From NCBI GenBank assembly GCA_033763135.1, contig JANRKY010000148.1, forward strand, positions 1-64,000: DNA of 64,000 bases, written 5' to 3'. The notes beneath the pieces were generated by a model. That model searched no databases. It was not told the DNA's origin and was given only the letters and a program-made list of their open reading frames with translations. A program made the position numbers and the translations under genes. Positions 62,946-64,000 of the stretch are shown here, one piece after another. The DNA comes from DALYLB01 sp033763135. Its GTDB lineage: Bacteria; Acidobacteriota; Blastocatellia; RBC074. The number at the start of each line of letters is the position of its first letter. Position 1 is the stretch's first letter.

Positions 62946-64000
62946 ATGTGCGGAATTATTGGCTATGTTGGAGAACAGGCTGTCGTGCCGGTCCTCATCG
63001 AAGGACTCCGACGGTTGGAATATCGCGGGTACGATTCCGCCGGCATCGCCGTCGTGAAAGATAACGCGATCCAGGTGCGCAGACGCCCCGGCAAACTGCA
63101 GGCCCTGGTCAAACTGCTCGAAACGGAACCGCTCGACGGCGAAGTGGGGCTCGGCCATTGCCTGACGCCGGACACGCTGATTCAGCTGGCCGACGGCACG
63201 GTCGCACCGATCGGTCGCCTGGAAGGCGACGTCACCGTCTTGTCCCTCGACCCGGAGTCCCTGCGGCTCCTCCCGCGCACTGCACACGTCTTTCGCCATC
63301 GCGCGCCGGAAAAGCTGATTGAAATCCGCACCGCTGGCGCCAGCATCACCTGCACGGCGCATCATCGAATGATGGTGATGAATGCGGATACGGGAAAAGT
63401 CGAGGAGAAGTTTGCCGGCGATCTGCAAGCCGGCGATCTGTTGATTCGCGCCAAAACCATACCGGCGCCCCTCGTAACGAAGGAGCATGTTCTTCACTCC
63501 CTCCTTCCAAATCCGGCGAGAAGGACTGACTTCGCGCTTGAGGTTTCCTTACCACAACCCGCGAAGCGGGTGGCAGAGTATAGCCTGGGGTGGAGGCGAA
63601 GCCGGAACCCCAGGATCGCCCGTACCGAGTTTCGAGCCCGTGAAACGGGCGGCAGCCAACACGAAGGCATCCAGGTCAAAGAGAACCACAATCTCTTCAC
63701 AGTTCCTTCTTCAAATGCGCATCTGGCGATGGCAGAGACTGCGCATCTGATGCCCTCTCAGCAAAAGAAGGTTCATCTATGTGATATCGAGTTGTTCATT
63801 CCCATCCGCCAAGCAATCCTGCAGCGCCGTCTGCAGGATTGCGGACTCGCCGCGGACGTGTTTCGCCCGTTTCGGGGCGAAGGCTATCTGACAGAAGCAC
63901 AGGCCCATCTCCTGATCGAGACGCTGCAGGCGTATCCGCAGGCCCGGGAAGTCATGGAACAGCTTCAGGGGTTCCTGCATGGCGATGTGGTTTTTCAGGA
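62946..64000 (+). CDS. glmS: glutamine-fructose-6-phosphate transaminase GlmS, partial, with intein
   Basis: The ATG at 62946 has AGGAGA upstream. Residues 1-71 are the start of the GlmS glutaminase: catalytic Cys2 (MCGIIGYVGE), LRRLEYRGYDSAGIAV, GKLQALVKLL and EVGLGH. In all GlmS proteins the next residues are TRWATHG. Here residue 72 is instead Cys opening an intein, and the frame stays open to the window end (351 codons), without host sequence resuming. The isomerase domains must lie beyond the window. It forms glucosamine-6-phosphate, the first step of UDP-GlcNAc synthesis. Confidence 0.9.
   Translation, partial: MCGIIGYVGEQAVVPVLIEGLRRLEYRGYDSAGIAVVKDNAIQVRRRPGKLQALVKLLETEPLDGEVGLGHCLTPDTLIQLADGTVAPIGRLEGDVTVLSLDPESLRLLPRTAHVFRHRAPEKLIEIRTAGASITCTAHHRMMVMNADTGKVEEKFAGDLQAGDLLIRAKTIPAPLVTKEHVLHSLLPNPARRTDFALEVSLPQPAKRVAEYSLGWRRSRNPRIARTEFRARETGGSQHEGIQVKENHNLFTVPSSNAHLAMAETAHLMPSQQKKVHLCDIELFIPIRQAILQRRLQDCGLAADVFRPFRGEGYLTEAQAHLLIETLQAYPQAREVMEQLQGFLHGDVVFQ
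63159..64000 (+). other. intein inside GlmS (Hint domain, 3' part outside window)
   Basis: Block A is CLTPDTLIQLADGTVAPIGR from Cys72 (63159). Block B is GASITCTAHHRMMVM with T137-A-H139-H140 (about 63354-63365), followed by AGDLQAGDLLIRAK. The insertion point lies just before the expected Thr of TRWATHG, a hydroxyl residue suitable as +1 nucleophile. No LAGLIDADG motif is visible in the 281 codons seen. The last residues (LHGDVVFQ) look like the start of a C-terminal splicing strand. Splicing activity is inferred. Confidence 0.85.
63556..63652. repeat. REP-like element inserted in frame within the intein
   Basis: CCCGCGAAGCGGG (63558-63570) and GCCCGTGAAACGGGC (63636-63650) are small hairpins, each followed by a GGCAG word. 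Between them CCTGGGGT (63584-63591) pairs with ACCCCAGG (63607-63614). The element keeps the reading frame open and adds about 32 basic residues (including AKRVAEYSLGWRRSRNPRIA) between the Hint N-part and the rest. Confidence 0.8.

Overview
The window is GC-rich bacterial chromosome, most likely from an Acidobacteriota member (possibly Blastocatellia-like). Three things point there: an ECF sigma factor of the acidobacterial type sits next to a Ser/Thr kinase with a TolB/WD40 propeller, a secreted propeller protein carries two Solibacter-type (TIGR03437-like) C-terminal repeats, and structured palindromic repeats are very abundant. Phylum placement is an inference from family distribution; there is no rRNA, and I found no tRNA.

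Layout. 0.3-1.4 kb: two DinB-fold proteins. 1.4-9.6 kb (minus strand): amino-acid block with a ThiF/MoeB-like E1 enzyme, thrB and hisZ-hisG-hisD-hisC-hisB-hisH, interrupted between hisC and hisB by a DUF433/DUF5615 toxin-antitoxin pair. 9.7-12.7 kb: glycine-zipper protein, Ca2+/H+ antiporter, secreted HExxH protein. 12.7-13.7 kb: a gene-free kilobase with dispersed repeats and two tandem copies of a structured RNA, then topA. 16-25 kb: envelope and surface genes (methyltransferase, Wzt-like ABC ATPase, glycosyltransferase-methyltransferase fusion, lgt, lspA) plus a retropepsin/DUF5678 pair; then ileS, a DUF948-like membrane protein, a YtxH protein and tatA. 30-32 kb: AlbA_2/HATPase protein facing XisH-XisI. 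32-38 kb: comEA and comEC (3' ends overlapping), rlmD, birA. 38-42 kb: ECF sigma - kinase - birA operon. 42-53.5 kb: a 33-codon small ORF with its own terminator, nadC, valS, a receiver gene split by a stop codon, bamD, rpe, a PASTA protein, greA, mdh, icd. 53.7-59 kb: GT9-like glycosyltransferase and the propeller protein. 59.5-64 kb: ferredoxin-like protein, yvcK/glmR, glmU, a zinc-ribbon membrane protein and glmS, whose reading frame is interrupted by an intein and runs off the window.

How the genes work together: the glmR-glmU-glmS group covers UDP-GlcNAc synthesis and its regulator. lspA and lgt serve lipoprotein maturation, and BamD is a lipoprotein client. mdh and icd are TCA enzymes. 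comEA and comEC form a DNA-uptake pair.

The most unusual content is (1) the tandem RNA at 13.14-13.60 kb, with four hairpins sharing the loop CCTCACT on covarying stems; (2) the GlmS intein inserted directly before the predicted TRWATHG active-site motif, itself carrying a REP-like element in frame; (3) many palindromic repeat families of about 70-220 bp, several of which supply the last codons of neighbouring genes; and (4) a receiver gene interrupted by one in-frame TAA.
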